A DNA stretch of 64,000 nucleotides from assembly GCF_028463985.1 (NCBI RefSeq), contig NZ_CP116766.1, positions 248,001 to 312,000 on the forward strand, in the 5' to 3' direction. The notes under the pieces are model-generated. The model did not search any database. It was not told where the DNA came from and worked only from the letters and a program-made list of their open reading frames with translations. Source of the stretch: Neisseria lisongii (GTDB lineage: Bacteria > Pseudomonadota > Gammaproteobacteria > Burkholderiales > Neisseriaceae). The position numbers and the translations under genes were made by a program. Of the stretch, positions 1-8,723 are shown piece after piece; within the stretch, counting starts at the first letter, position 1; the number at the start of each line of letters is the position of its first letter.

Positions 1-729
1 TTCAATCATCGGGATGTCGTTGGCACCGTCGCCCATTGCCAGAGTGCGTTCCATTGGAATGCCGAGTTGTTCGGCGTGTTGCCGCAGCAGTCGGGCTTTG
101 GCTTGGGCATCGATAATGCCGCCGAGCAGGTTGCCGGTCAGTTTGCCGTTTTGGATGTCCAAAATATTGGCGTATTGGTAGGCGAAGCCCAGTTGTTGTT
201 GCAGGCGTTCGGTAAAGAAGGTGAAGCCGCCGGAGACGAGCATAAAGGGGACGTTGTGGGCGTGGCATTCGGCGAGCAGAAATTCTGCGCCGGGAGAGAG
301 TTGTAATACTTGGTCGTAAACTTGTTGTAAAACGTTTTCGTTCAAACCGGCGAGCAGGGCGACACGTTGGCGCAGGGATTGTTCGAAATCCAATTCGCCC
401 CGCATGGAGCGTTCGGTAATTTCGGCAACTTGGTTTTTGAGGCCGACACCGGCGGCGATTTCGTCCACGCATTCGATGGTAATCAGGGTGGAATCCATAT
501 CGCTGACAATCAGGCCTAAATCGGCGAAAGCGAGATCGGGTAAAACGGCGAAGTCGATTTGTTGCTGCGCCAGCTGGTCGGCGACTGATTGCGGCAGGGT
601 AAAATCGGTGGCAACGGGGAAACGCAGACTGTGGCGGCATTCGGTCGGTTTGCCCAGTGGCAGTTGGTCGAGTATGCTCAAATCACATTGTTTGAGGTCG
701 GTATGCTGAAGGATTAAGGCGTGGGGCAT
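1..729 (-). CDS. serB: Phosphoserine phosphatase SerB (3' end outside window)
   Basis: HAD-superfamily phosphatase that releases L-serine from phosphoserine in the last step of serine synthesis. The frame is open from ATG at 729 to the window edge, giving 243 codons without a stop, so the C-terminus is missing. The nucleophile motif DMDST lies at residues 77-81 and the GDGAND magnesium-binding motif lies just before the edge; both are diagnostic of SerB. The N-terminal ~70 residues form the less conserved regulatory part. The gene is transcribed leftwards, away from hisD, with a tandem repeat in between. The family assignment is firm; the missing end cannot be judged. Confidence 0.93.
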   Translation of the reverse strand, partial: MPHALILQHTDLKQCDLSILDQLPLGKPTECRHSLRFPVATDFTLPQSVADQLAQQQIDFAVLPDLAFADLGLIVSDMDSTLITIECVDEIAAGVGLKNQVAEITERSMRGELDFEQSLRQRVALLAGLNENVLQQVYDQVLQLSPGAEFLLAECHAHNVPFMLVSGGFTFFTERLQQQLGFAYQYANILDIQNGKLTGNLLGGIIDAQAKARLLRQHAEQLGIPMERTLAMGDGANDIPMIE

Positions 730-768
730 GGTGTGTTTTTTGGGTAAACAATGATTGGAGGCCGTCTG

Positions 769-890
769 AAAACTCGCTTTGCTCGTTTTGGCGAAACCTA
801 CGGTTTTAGCTTCGGAGAAACTCGCTTTGCTAGTTTTGGCGAAACCTACGGTTTTAGCTTCGCAGAAACTCGCTTTGCTCGTTTTCAGAC
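769..890. repeat. 48-bp tandem repeat ending in a DUS
   Basis: Two full and one partial copy of a 48-bp unit that starts AAACTCGCTTTGCTCGTTTT and contains the hairpin-like GCGAAACC...GGTTTTAGC. The array opens next to one DUS and runs into an inverted DUS (TTTTCAGACGG). Related single units occur near 4268-4350, 22009-22050 and 52186-52275, so this is a dispersed family rather than a CRISPR. Confidence 0.8.
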
Positions 891-908
891 GGTATGATTT
901 TCGGCTGT

Positions 909-2201
909 TCAGTCTTTCAAACGGAATTCTGCGGCTCGGGCGTGGGCGGTGAGCATTTCGCCGTGTGCCAGTATGCTGGCGGTTTTGCCGAGTTTTTGTG
1001 CGCCGTCTTCGGAAACCTGAATCAGGCTGGTGCGTTTTTGGAAATCGTATGTGCCGAGCGGGGACGAGAAGCGGGCGGTGCGGCTGGTCGGCAGAACGTG
1101 GTTCGGGCCGGCGCAGTAGTCGCCGAGGCTCTCGCTGGTGTATTTGCCCATGAAGATTGCGCCGGCGTGGCGGATTTTTTCCGCCCACTGCTGCGGATGT
1201 TCAACAGAAAGCTCCAAGTGTTCCGGTGCGATGTAGTTGGCGATTTCGCAGGCACGGTCGAGGTTTTCCGCCAGAATGAATGCGCCTCGGTTGCCCAGCG
1301 AGGCTTCGATGATGGCTCGGCGGGGCATGGCTTCGATGAGGGTGTCCATCGCTGCTTTGACTTCGTCCAGATAGTTTTGCGAGGTGGCAATCAGAATGGC
1401 TTGGGCGATTTCGTCGTGTTCGGCTTGGCTGAACAAATCCATGGCCACCCATTCGGCGGGCGTGGTGCCGTCGGCAATCACCAGAATTTCAGACGGCCCT
1501 GCGACCATGTCGATGCCGACTACGCCGAATACCCGGCGTTTGGCGGCGGCGACAAAGGCGTTGCCGGGGCCGGTGATTTTGTCCACTTGGGGAATGCTCT
1601 GTGTGCCGTAGGCAAGGGCGGCAACGGCTTGTGCGCCGCCGACGGTGAATACTTTGGTTACGCCGGCAACATAGGCGGCGGCCAATACGATATCGTTGCG
1701 TTCGCCTTTCGGGGTTGGTACAACCATGATGATTTCGCCGACACCGGCAACGTGGGCGGGCATAGCGTTCATGATGACGCTGCTCGGATAAGCGGCTTTG
1801 CCGCCGGGAACGTAAATGCCGACCCGGTCGAGCGGGGTGATTTTTTGCCCCAGCAGCGTGCCGTCTTCGTCTAGATAGTGCCACGATTCCATTTTTTGGC
1901 GGCGGTGGTAGCTTTCTACACGGCGGGCGGCGGTTTGCAGGGCGGTTTGTACGTTTTCGGGCAGGCGCTCGAAGGCGTTTTTCAAGTCGTCTTGAGACAG
2001 GGTTAAGTCGGCGAGGGTGCGTGCGCAAGTGCCGTCAAAACGGTTGGTGTATTCGATGACTGCTGCGTCGCCCCGTTGTTGAACGTCGGCGCAGATGTCG
2101 GCAACGATTTGATCGATTTTCGGGTCTTGGGCGGTTTCAAAAGCCAGTAGGGCTTCCAATTCGGCTTGGAAATTTTCGGATTGGGCGTTGAGCAGTTTCA
2201 T
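909..2201 (-). CDS. hisD: Histidinol dehydrogenase HisD
   Basis: NAD-dependent zinc enzyme that oxidises L-histidinol to L-histidine, the last two steps of histidine synthesis. At 430 residues it has the normal family length. Family motifs are visible: [35 protein letters not shown], and the C-terminal [10 protein letters not shown] stretch with a zinc/substrate histidine. The ATG at 2201 follows AAGGA at a proper distance. hisG lies upstream on the same strand, but a deleted Correia element and an inverted DUS pair fill the 250-bp gap, so co-transcription is uncertain. Confidence 0.96.
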   Translation of the reverse strand: MKLLNAQSENFQAELEALLAFETAQDPKIDQIVADICADVQQRGDAAVIEYTNRFDGTCARTLADLTLSQDDLKNAFERLPENVQTALQTAARRVESYHRRQKMESWHYLDEDGTLLGQKITPLDRVGIYVPGGKAAYPSSVIMNAMPAHVAGVGEIIMVVPTPKGERNDIVLAAAYVAGVTKVFTVGGAQAVAALAYGTQSIPQVDKITGPGNAFVAAAKRRVFGVVGIDMVAGPSEILVIADGTTPAEWVAMDLFSQAEHDEIAQAILIATSQNYLDEVKAAMDTLIEAMPRRAIIEASLGNRGAFILAENLDRACEIANYIAPEHLELSVEHPQQWAEKIRHAGAIFMGKYTSESLGDYCAGPNHVLPTSRTARFSSPLGTYDFQKRTSLIQVSEDGAQKLGKTASILAHGEMLTAHARAAEFRLKD

Positions 2202-2252
2202 GGCAGGATTCCTTGTAGGTGTGTTGTTTCGTTATTGTGAATGAAAAACAAG

Positions 2253-2323
2253 TATTGTGAATTCATTTAAAAGTCTGACAGCATTGGCTCGCCTTGTTTT
2301 ACTTTCAAATTAAACCCACTATA
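2253..2323. repeat. Internally deleted Correia element
   Basis: A 71-bp sequence with ends TATTGTGAATTCA and CCCACTATA that resemble Correia termini. It contains the typical GACAGCATTGGCTCGCCTTG segment but lacks the middle of the ~107-bp full-length form. It sits between hisG and hisD. Confidence 0.7.
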
Positions 2324-2388
2324 TTTTATCAGCCCGCCGCTTGGCATGGTGCTTGGTTTTCGTTCATCATCATTTTCGGTAAAACGTG

Positions 2389-2445
2389 TTTTTCAGACGG
2401 CTTTGCAGTTGGCTGCATCATATTGATGTTGATGCCGTCTGAAAA
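2389..2445. terminator. Inverted DUS pair downstream of hisG
   Basis: TTTTTCAGACGGC and GCCGTCTGAAAA face each other across a ~33-nt loop, just past the hisG stop codon. The long loop makes it a weaker terminator candidate than the short-loop DUS pairs elsewhere. Confidence 0.5.
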
Positions 2446-2451
2446 CGGGCT

Positions 2452-3105
2452 TCAATCCCGGCATACAGCGCCAGAAAACGCCTGAATAATCGGTTCGATT
2501 AAGGCGTATTTGGTTTTGAGGGCGGCTTTATTGACCACCAGTCGGCTGGAAATATCGACAATGTGTTCCACCGCTTCCAAATGGTTGGCTTTGAGGGTGT
2601 TGCCGGTTGAAACCAAATCGACAATGGCATCCGACAGGCCGACCAGCGGGGCGAGTTCCATCGAGCCGTAGAGTTTGATGATATCGACGTGTACGCCTTT
2701 GGCGGCGAAATGTTCGGCGGCGATATTCGGATATTTGGTGGCAATGCGCAGGCGGCTTCCGGGTTGGGCGGCTGCGGCGTAGTCGTAACCTTTGCGCACG
2801 GCAACCATCATGGCGCAGCGGGCGATATTCAAATCCAGCGGCTGATGCAGCCCGTCGCCGCCGTGTTCGATCAACACGTCTTTGCCGGCGATGCCGAAGT
2901 CGGCCGCACCGTATTGCACATAAGTCGGCACATCGCTGGCACGCACAATTACCAAACGGATATTGTCGTGATTGGTGCCGATAATCAGTTTGCGGGACTG
3001 TTCGGGTGCTTCGGCCGGAACAATGCCGGCGGCGGCAAGCAGCGGCAGGGTTTCTTCAAAAATGCGGCCTTTGGACAGGGCGATGGTTAAAGTATTGTCG
3101 GACAT
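2452..3105 (-). CDS. hisG: ATP phosphoribosyltransferase HisG (short form)
   Basis: Catalyses the committed step of histidine synthesis, joining ATP and PRPP. The ATG at 3105 gives [14 protein letters not shown], the usual start of short-form HisG. The longer frame upstream has an atypical N-terminus and crosses a DUS, so it was rejected. At 217 residues it lacks the C-terminal regulatory domain of the long form, so it is expected to need HisZ, which is not in the window. The segment [16 protein letters not shown] and a C-terminal [13 protein letters not shown]-binding-like stretch support the call. Confidence 0.94.
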   Translation of the reverse strand: MSDNTLTIALSKGRIFEETLPLLAAAGIVPAEAPEQSRKLIIGTNHDNIRLVIVRASDVPTYVQYGAADFGIAGKDVLIEHGGDGLHQPLDLNIARCAMMVAVRKGYDYAAAAQPGSRLRIATKYPNIAAEHFAAKGVHVDIIKLYGSMELAPLVGLSDAIVDLVSTGNTLKANHLEAVEHIVDISSRLVVNKAALKTKYALIEPIIQAFSGAVCRD

Positions 3106-3147
3106 GGTTTCTCCGGTTTTCTTCTTTATCTTATTAATATTAAAGTG

Positions 3148-3188
3148 ATGCCGTCTGAAAAAGGCAAAACACATTTTTCAGACGGCAT
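3148..3188. terminator. Inverted ATGCCGTCTGAA pair after the SCO1 gene
   Basis: ATGCCGTCTGAAAAA faces TTTTTCAGACGGCAT across a ~11-nt loop, immediately beyond the SCO1 stop and upstream of hisG. This is the AT form of the DUS. Confidence 0.65.
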
Positions 3189-3194
3189 GGGCGG

Positions 3195-3836
3195 TTACAG
3201 CAGGGTTTTAATGTCGGCGGCAATGGCATCGGGTTCTGCGCCATACGGCAGGAAAATCGCCGCTTCGCCGTTTTTATCGATCAGATAAGCGCCGGAAGAG
3301 TGATCGACCAAATAATTGTCGCTTTCTTGGGCATTGACTTTGGCGGACACCACCCGATACTGCTGTTTAATCACCGGCAGGCTTTGGCCTTCGGTGGCGG
3401 TAATGCCGATGAAGTCGGGGTTAAACTGTTTGGCGTATTTGCCGACCAATTCCGGCGTATCGCGTTCGGGATCGACGCTGGCAAACACCACTTTGACATC
3501 TTTCGCCTGTTCGCCCAACTGTTTCAGCGCATCGCTGTAGGTTAACAGCTCGGTCGGGCAGACATCGGGGCAGTGGGTGTAGCCGAACGAGAGCAAGACC
3601 ACATTGCCTTTCAAATCGCTGAGGCGGAACGGTTTGCCTTCGCCGTCGGTCATGGTAAAGTCGCCGCCGATGTCTTCTTTGCGGATGTCGCTGCCTTTGA
3701 TGGTGCTTTTGGTGGCGGGTGCTGCTTCGGAAGCAGGAGTGGTGGCCGGTTCGGCAGAATTTTGAGACGGCTGGCAGGCAGCGAGCAGCAGCGCCAAAGC
3801 GGCGGTTAAGACGGCAGGTACGGTGTTTTTGTTCAT
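3195..3836 (-). CDS. SCO1/SenC/PrrC copper chaperone, lipoprotein
   Basis: A 213-residue thioredoxin-fold protein that in this family carries copper to the CuA centre of terminal oxidases or protects against oxidants. The N-terminus is a lipoprotein signal with lipobox LAAC, Cys21, so the protein should be anchored in the periplasm. The copper-binding CPDVC is at residues 89-93 and the distal histidine is near 179 (DHSS). It stands alone between hisG and the tRNA gene. A copper-delivery role for NosZ is possible but there is no sequence evidence for it. Confidence 0.9.
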   Translation of the reverse strand: MNKNTVPAVLTAALALLLAACQPSQNSAEPATTPASEAAPATKSTIKGSDIRKEDIGGDFTMTDGEGKPFRLSDLKGNVVLLSFGYTHCPDVCPTELLTYSDALKQLGEQAKDVKVVFASVDPERDTPELVGKYAKQFNPDFIGITATEGQSLPVIKQQYRVVSAKVNAQESDNYLVDHSSGAYLIDKNGEAAIFLPYGAEPDAIAADIKTLL

Positions 3837-4086
3837 GGTTGCGTTCCGTATGAAAAGTGGGAAATCAATTTAGCCAAACGAATGCTGTATCTTATCGTGT
3901 TTTCCGGATTTAATGTAGGGGAAAAGCGGAGTTTTGCGGAAGAAAAACCATACTGTTTTCAGACGGCCTGTTGCGAAGAGAATTTATTTTATTAAAAATC
4001 AGCAAATTGAATTAAATATTGAAAAAAATCCCGCCAAACCGGTTTACAAAAATTTCAAAGCAGATATAATGGCGACTTCTTCACCT

Positions 4087-4171
4087 GCCCAGGTGGCGAA
4101 ATTGGTAGACGCAGGGGACTCAAAATCCCCCGCCGCAAGGTGTGTCGGTTCGAGTCCGACCCTGGGCACCA
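4087..4171 (+). tRNA. tRNA-Leu (anticodon CAA)
   Basis: An 85-nt class II tRNA with acceptor GCCCAGG pairing to CCTGGGC, a long variable arm (CGCCGCAAGGTGT), a TTCGAGTC T-loop and a genomically encoded CCA. The anticodon loop CTCAAAA gives CAA at positions 34-36, reading UUG. It is followed at once by a terminator. Confidence 0.95.
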
Positions 4172-4180
4172 AATTGATGA

Positions 4181-4207
4181 AAAGCAGCTTTCAAAGCTGC
4201 TTTTTTT
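4181..4207 (+). terminator. Rho-independent terminator of tRNA-Leu
   Basis: AAGCAGC and GCTGCTT form a stem around TTTCAAA, followed by a run of seven T residues. Confidence 0.85.
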
Positions 4208-4687
4208 ACGTCTGTAATCTGCTGCAAAATTTTGCGGCGGCATTCTTCATAAATTCCAAATACCGGTTTTAGTTTCGCAGAAATCCGCTTCGCTCATTTT
4301 AGCGAAACCTTCGGTTTTAGCTGCGCAGAAATTCGCTTCGCTCATTTTCAGACGGCCTCAAACGGTTTGCGATATTCCGTTCTCTATTCAGTTTGAAATT
4401 AAACAAATGTTTCTTTGAATAAAATCAAACATTAATCACAATTTATGGAAAATAAGGTTAAAAATAGGAAAGATTGGGTCTTGCCTGCAGTGTCAGATTC
4501 GGTTATTGTTTACACTTCTTAATCTCGATTAAACAATGTGCCTTAGGCCAACTGTTGAATTTTCTGATTGCTGTTGTGTTCCTCCAATGCGCGTACCCTA
4601 AACCGCTGCTTGGCGGACTTGCATTAAAGATGCTGTGACGGGGCGGACGATTCCACTTGGTTTAACGCCGTATAAAAAGAGGTCGTT
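4208..4687. other. Intergenic region before ilvI with dispersed repeats
   Basis: 480 bp without a credible gene. Positions 4268-4350 hold two diverged 48-bp units ending in a DUS. The rest is AT-rich up to 4540. A weak -35/-10-like pair (TTTACA at 4509, AACAAT at 4532) may be the ilv promoter. I found no leader peptide rich in Leu, Ile or Val codons and no T-box pattern. AAGAGG precedes the ilvI ATG. Confidence 0.5.
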
Positions 4688-6472
4688 ATGCAATTATCAG
4701 GTGCACAAATCATAGTGCAAAGTCTCAAAGCGGAAGGCGTGGAATACGTTTTCGGCTATCCCGGCGGTGCGGTTCTCGAAATCTACGATGCCATTTACCA
4801 ACTCAATAAATTCAAACATATTCTGACCCGACACGAGCAGGCGGCAGTCCATGCGGCCGATGCGTATGCCCGCACCAGCGGCAAAGTCGGCGTGGCGCTG
4901 GTTACTTCCGGCCCCGGTGCAACCAATGCGGTAACCGGCATTGCCACTGCGTATTCAGATTCGATTCCGATGGTGGTGATTACCGGACAGGTCGGCACGC
5001 CGTCTATCGGTACAGACGCTTTCCAAGAAGTCGATACGGTCGGCATTACCCGTCCGTGCGTCAAACACAATTTCTTGGTAACCGACATCAACGAGTTGGC
5101 ACCGACCATTAAAAAAGCCTTCCAAATCGCCGCCAGCGGCCGGCCGGGTCCGGTTGTGGTCGATGTGCCGAAAGACGTTACGCAGGCGATGGCGAAATTC
5201 AGCTATCCGCAGGAAGACATCTTTATCCGATCCTACCAGCCGGTGGTGCAGGGGCATACCGGTCAGATTAAAAAAGCCGTACAGATGTTTGCTTCGGCAA
5301 AACGCCCGATTGTTTATTTCGGCGGCGGCATTATCTTGGGCAACGCCAGCCAAGAGCTGATGGATTTTGTCCGCCTGACCGGCGCACCGTGTACCGGCAC
5401 GCTGATGGGTTTGGGCGGCTTCCCGTCTGACGACCGTCAGTATTTGGGTATGCTCGGTATGCACGGCACTTATGAAGCCAATCTCGCCATGCAGGAAGCC
5501 GATGTGGTATTGGCAGTGGGCGCACGTTTTGACGACCGTGTGGTGTCCGTACCGTCCAAATTCCTTGAAAAACCGAAGAAAATCATTCATATCGACGTTG
5601 ATCCTTCCAGCATTGCCAAACGGGTACGTGTCGATGTGCCGATTGTCGGCGATGTGAAGAATGTATTGGCAGAAATGATCGGTTTCTGCGGCAAACAAAA
5701 CGCCGTACCCAACCGGGATCATTTGGATAAATGGTGGAAAACCATCGAAAACTGGCGCAGCCGCAACTGCTTGTGGTTTGACGACAGCAGCGAAACCATC
5801 AAGCCGCAGTATGTGGTGAAAAAACTGGCGGAAATTACCAACAATTCGGCGATTATCACTTCCGATGTCGGCCAACACCAAATGTTTGCCGCCCAATATT
5901 ACCCGTTTACCCGTCCCCGCCAATGGCTCAATTCGGGCGGTTTGGGTACAATGGGTGTGGGTTTGCCGTATGCGATGGGTGCGAAATTGGCAGCGCCTGA
6001 GCAAGACGTATTCTGTATTACCGGCGAAGGCTCGATTCAGATGAACATCCAAGAGCTTTCCACCTGTTTCCAATACAAAATCCCGATTACCGTGGTTACG
6101 CTGAACAACGGCTATCTGGGCATGGTGCGCCAATGGCAGGAACTGTATTACAGCAACCGTGAATCCGAAACCTATTTCGATTCGCTTCCCGATTTTGTCA
6201 AACTGGCAGAGGCCTATGGCCATGTTGGTATGCGTATCGAAAAAACGTCCGAAGTAGAAGCAGCGCTGCGTGCAGCATTGCAGCACAACCGTGAAGGCCG
6301 TCTGGTATTCATGGATTTCATTACCGATAAAAAACAAAACGTGTTCCCGATGGTCGGCAACGGCAAAGGCTTGGACGAAATGGTCTTGCCGGTGCATATG
6401 CGCGAAACCAAAGCCGACAGCGATGTCAATGATGTTACCGATCGGAATTACGACACAAGGAGCGTGCCATGA
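4688..6472 (+). CDS. ilvI: Acetolactate synthase, large subunit
   Basis: TPP- and FAD-dependent enzyme that condenses pyruvate to acetolactate or, with 2-oxobutyrate, to acetohydroxybutyrate, in valine, leucine and isoleucine synthesis. It has 594 residues. The N-terminal PYR domain begins GAQIIVQSLKAEGVEYVFGYPGG and includes the catalytic glutamate in RHEQAAVHAAD. The C-terminal TPP/Mg motif is GEGSIQMN near residue 446, ending in NNGYLGMVRQWQ. The last ~20 residues extend beyond the conserved core. It overlaps ilvH by 4 bp (ATGA), which indicates translational coupling. The symbol ilvB would be equally valid; the choice between paralogue names is conventional. Confidence 0.96.
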   Translation: MQLSGAQIIVQSLKAEGVEYVFGYPGGAVLEIYDAIYQLNKFKHILTRHEQAAVHAADAYARTSGKVGVALVTSGPGATNAVTGIATAYSDSIPMVVITGQVGTPSIGTDAFQEVDTVGITRPCVKHNFLVTDINELAPTIKKAFQIAASGRPGPVVVDVPKDVTQAMAKFSYPQEDIFIRSYQPVVQGHTGQIKKAVQMFASAKRPIVYFGGGIILGNASQELMDFVRLTGAPCTGTLMGLGGFPSDDRQYLGMLGMHGTYEANLAMQEADVVLAVGARFDDRVVSVPSKFLEKPKKIIHIDVDPSSIAKRVRVDVPIVGDVKNVLAEMIGFCGKQNAVPNRDHLDKWWKTIENWRSRNCLWFDDSSETIKPQYVVKKLAEITNNSAIITSDVGQHQMFAAQYYPFTRPRQWLNSGGLGTMGVGLPYAMGAKLAAPEQDVFCITGEGSIQMNIQELSTCFQYKIPITVVTLNNGYLGMVRQWQELYYSNRESETYFDSLPDFVKLAEAYGHVGMRIEKTSEVEAALRAALQHNREGRLVFMDFITDKKQNVFPMVGNGKGLDEMVLPVHMRETKADSDVNDVTDRNYDTRSVP

Positions 6473-6960
6473 GAAGGATTTTATCGGTTCTGATTGAAAA
6501 CAAATCAGGCGCAATGAGCCGTGTGGTGGGTCTGTTTTCCGCACGGGACTACAATATCGACTCGCTGTCGGTGGCGGTAACGGAAGACAAAACCCTGTCC
6601 CGCATGACCATCGTAACCCACGGCGACGAAACCGTTATCGAGCAGATTACCAAGCAGCTCAACAAGCTGATTGAAGTGATTAAAGTGGTGGATTTGAACG
6701 AAAGCCGTTTTGTCGAGCGTGAACTGATGCTGGTCAAGCTGCGTGCCGCAGGCAAAGACCGTGACGAATTTCTGCGTTTGGCGGAAATCTACCGCGGGCG
6801 TGTCGTTGACGTAACCGACCGCACCTACACCATCGAAATTACCGGCGCAACCGACAAACTCGATTCGTTTTTGGAGACCGTCGGCCAAGCCCAAATTTTG
6901 GAAACCGTCCGCACCGGTGCAGCCGGTATCGGCCGGGGCGAGCGGATTCTGAAAATTTAA
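6469..6960 (+). CDS. ilvH: Acetolactate synthase, regulatory small subunit
   Basis: A 163-residue ACT-domain protein that activates the large subunit and confers valine feedback inhibition. The start MRRILSVLIENKSGAMSRVVGLFSARDYNI is the family's N-terminal ACT signature. The ATG overlaps the ilvI stop by 4 bp. The C-terminal half matches the second, ACT-like domain. Normal length, no defects. Confidence 0.96.
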   Translation: MRRILSVLIENKSGAMSRVVGLFSARDYNIDSLSVAVTEDKTLSRMTIVTHGDETVIEQITKQLNKLIEVIKVVDLNESRFVERELMLVKLRAAGKDRDEFLRLAEIYRGRVVDVTDRTYTIEITGATDKLDSFLETVGQAQILETVRTGAAGIGRGERILKI

Positions 6961-6968
6961 CAACAGCA

Positions 6969-8119
<1,151 letters not shown>

Positions 8120-8138
8120 TTTGTTTTGAATATCCGAC

Positions 8139-8172
8139 AAAAGCCTGTTCGATGATTCGGACAGGCTTTTTT
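8139..8172 (+). terminator. Terminator of ilvC
   Basis: AAAGCCTGTTCG and CGGACAGGCTTT form a 12-bp stem around ATGATT, followed by a T-run, 20 nt past the ilvC stop. Confidence 0.88.
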
Positions 8173-8230
8173 GATTTCCAGACGGCTTTTGTTAGGGAAG
8201 GGTGGCTTGCTTGCTTGCGGTGTTATATTT

Positions 8231-8426
8231 TATAGTGAATCAACCGAATTTCCAGCACACTCCCAATCCAACACGCCCGTCATTCTGACGAAAGTCGGAA
8301 TCCATTTCAGCGGCTTAGGTAACTGTTTTTCTTTACGGTTTCTGAATCTGATAGATGGATTCAGACTTTCGTCGGAATGACGAGAGTATTTGAAAATTGT
8401 ATGGATTATTAAGTGAATCCACTATA
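8231..8426. repeat. Composite repeat, copy 1 (~196 bp)
   Basis: Starts TATAGTGAATC and ends GAATCCACTATA. Inside, CGTCATTCTGACGAAAGTCG and its inverse GACTTTCGTCGGAATGACG flank a central segment. The whole sequence is matched, in reverse orientation, at 30023-30220 with scattered substitutions. The ends resemble Correia termini and the inner inverted pair resembles neisserial dRS/NIME-type repeats, so it looks like a composite or chimeric element. Confidence 0.8.
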
Positions 8427-8433
8427 TATACTC

Positions 8434-8476
8434 AAACAGGCCGTCTGAAAACCCGATTTTCAGACGGCCTGTTTTT
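8434..8476. terminator. Inverted DUS hairpin upstream of nosR
   Basis: AAACAGGCCGTCTGAAAA faces TTTTCAGACGGCCTGTTT with a short loop and a following T-run. It would insulate the nos promoter from ilvC transcription. Confidence 0.65.
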
Positions 8477-8643
8477 AGACATTTAATTCTTTCTAAATGA
8501 ATCTTTAAGTAGCAATAGATGCTTTCTTTGAGTGTTGTAGAGTATAAATTCGGCAATAAACAATTATTATTCCTGTTTGTGATAATTCTTCTAGTTATAA
8601 AGGATTAGTTAAGAATTTTAAACGGGCTATAAGCATTGTAAAT

Positions 8644-8657
8644 TTGATTTATATCAA
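8644..8657. promoter_or_regulatory. FNR binding site of the nos promoter
   Basis: TTGAT-TTAT-ATCAA is a perfect match to the FNR consensus half-sites. Its centre at 8650.5 lies 41.5 bp before the start site predicted from the -10 box, which is the class II activator position. This predicts induction of nosR under oxygen limitation. Confidence 0.88.
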
Positions 8658-8679
8658 ATAATGCTGTTAAAATGGTTCA

Positions 8680-8685
8680 TATAAT
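8680..8685 (+). promoter_or_regulatory. -10 box of nosR
   Basis: A perfect TATAAT with no good -35 box, as expected for an activator-dependent promoter. The predicted start is near 8692, leaving a ~32-nt leader with GGAGG about 9 nt before the nosR ATG. Confidence 0.75.
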
Positions 8686-8723
8686 ATCAATATTATTGAG
8701 TATCGGGGCGGAGGAGAGCCATC

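Noticed and set aside
769..890. Possible CRISPR array
   Set aside because: The copies are directly adjacent with no unique spacers, and there are no cas genes; it is a tandem repeat.
894..1874. Long open frame on the plus strand opposite hisD
   Set aside because: It is the antisense of a clear HisD reading frame and has no family features.
3934..4272. 112-codon frame spanning tRNA-Leu
   Set aside because: Runs through the tRNA gene and its terminator.
4500..4687. Leader peptide or attenuator for ilvIH
   Set aside because: No short frame rich in Ile, Leu or Val codons and no convincing alternating hairpins were found.
4955..6544. 529-codon frame opposite ilvI/ilvH
   Set aside because: Antisense shadow with composition typical of reversed coding DNA (rich in His and Phe) and crossing a gene boundary.
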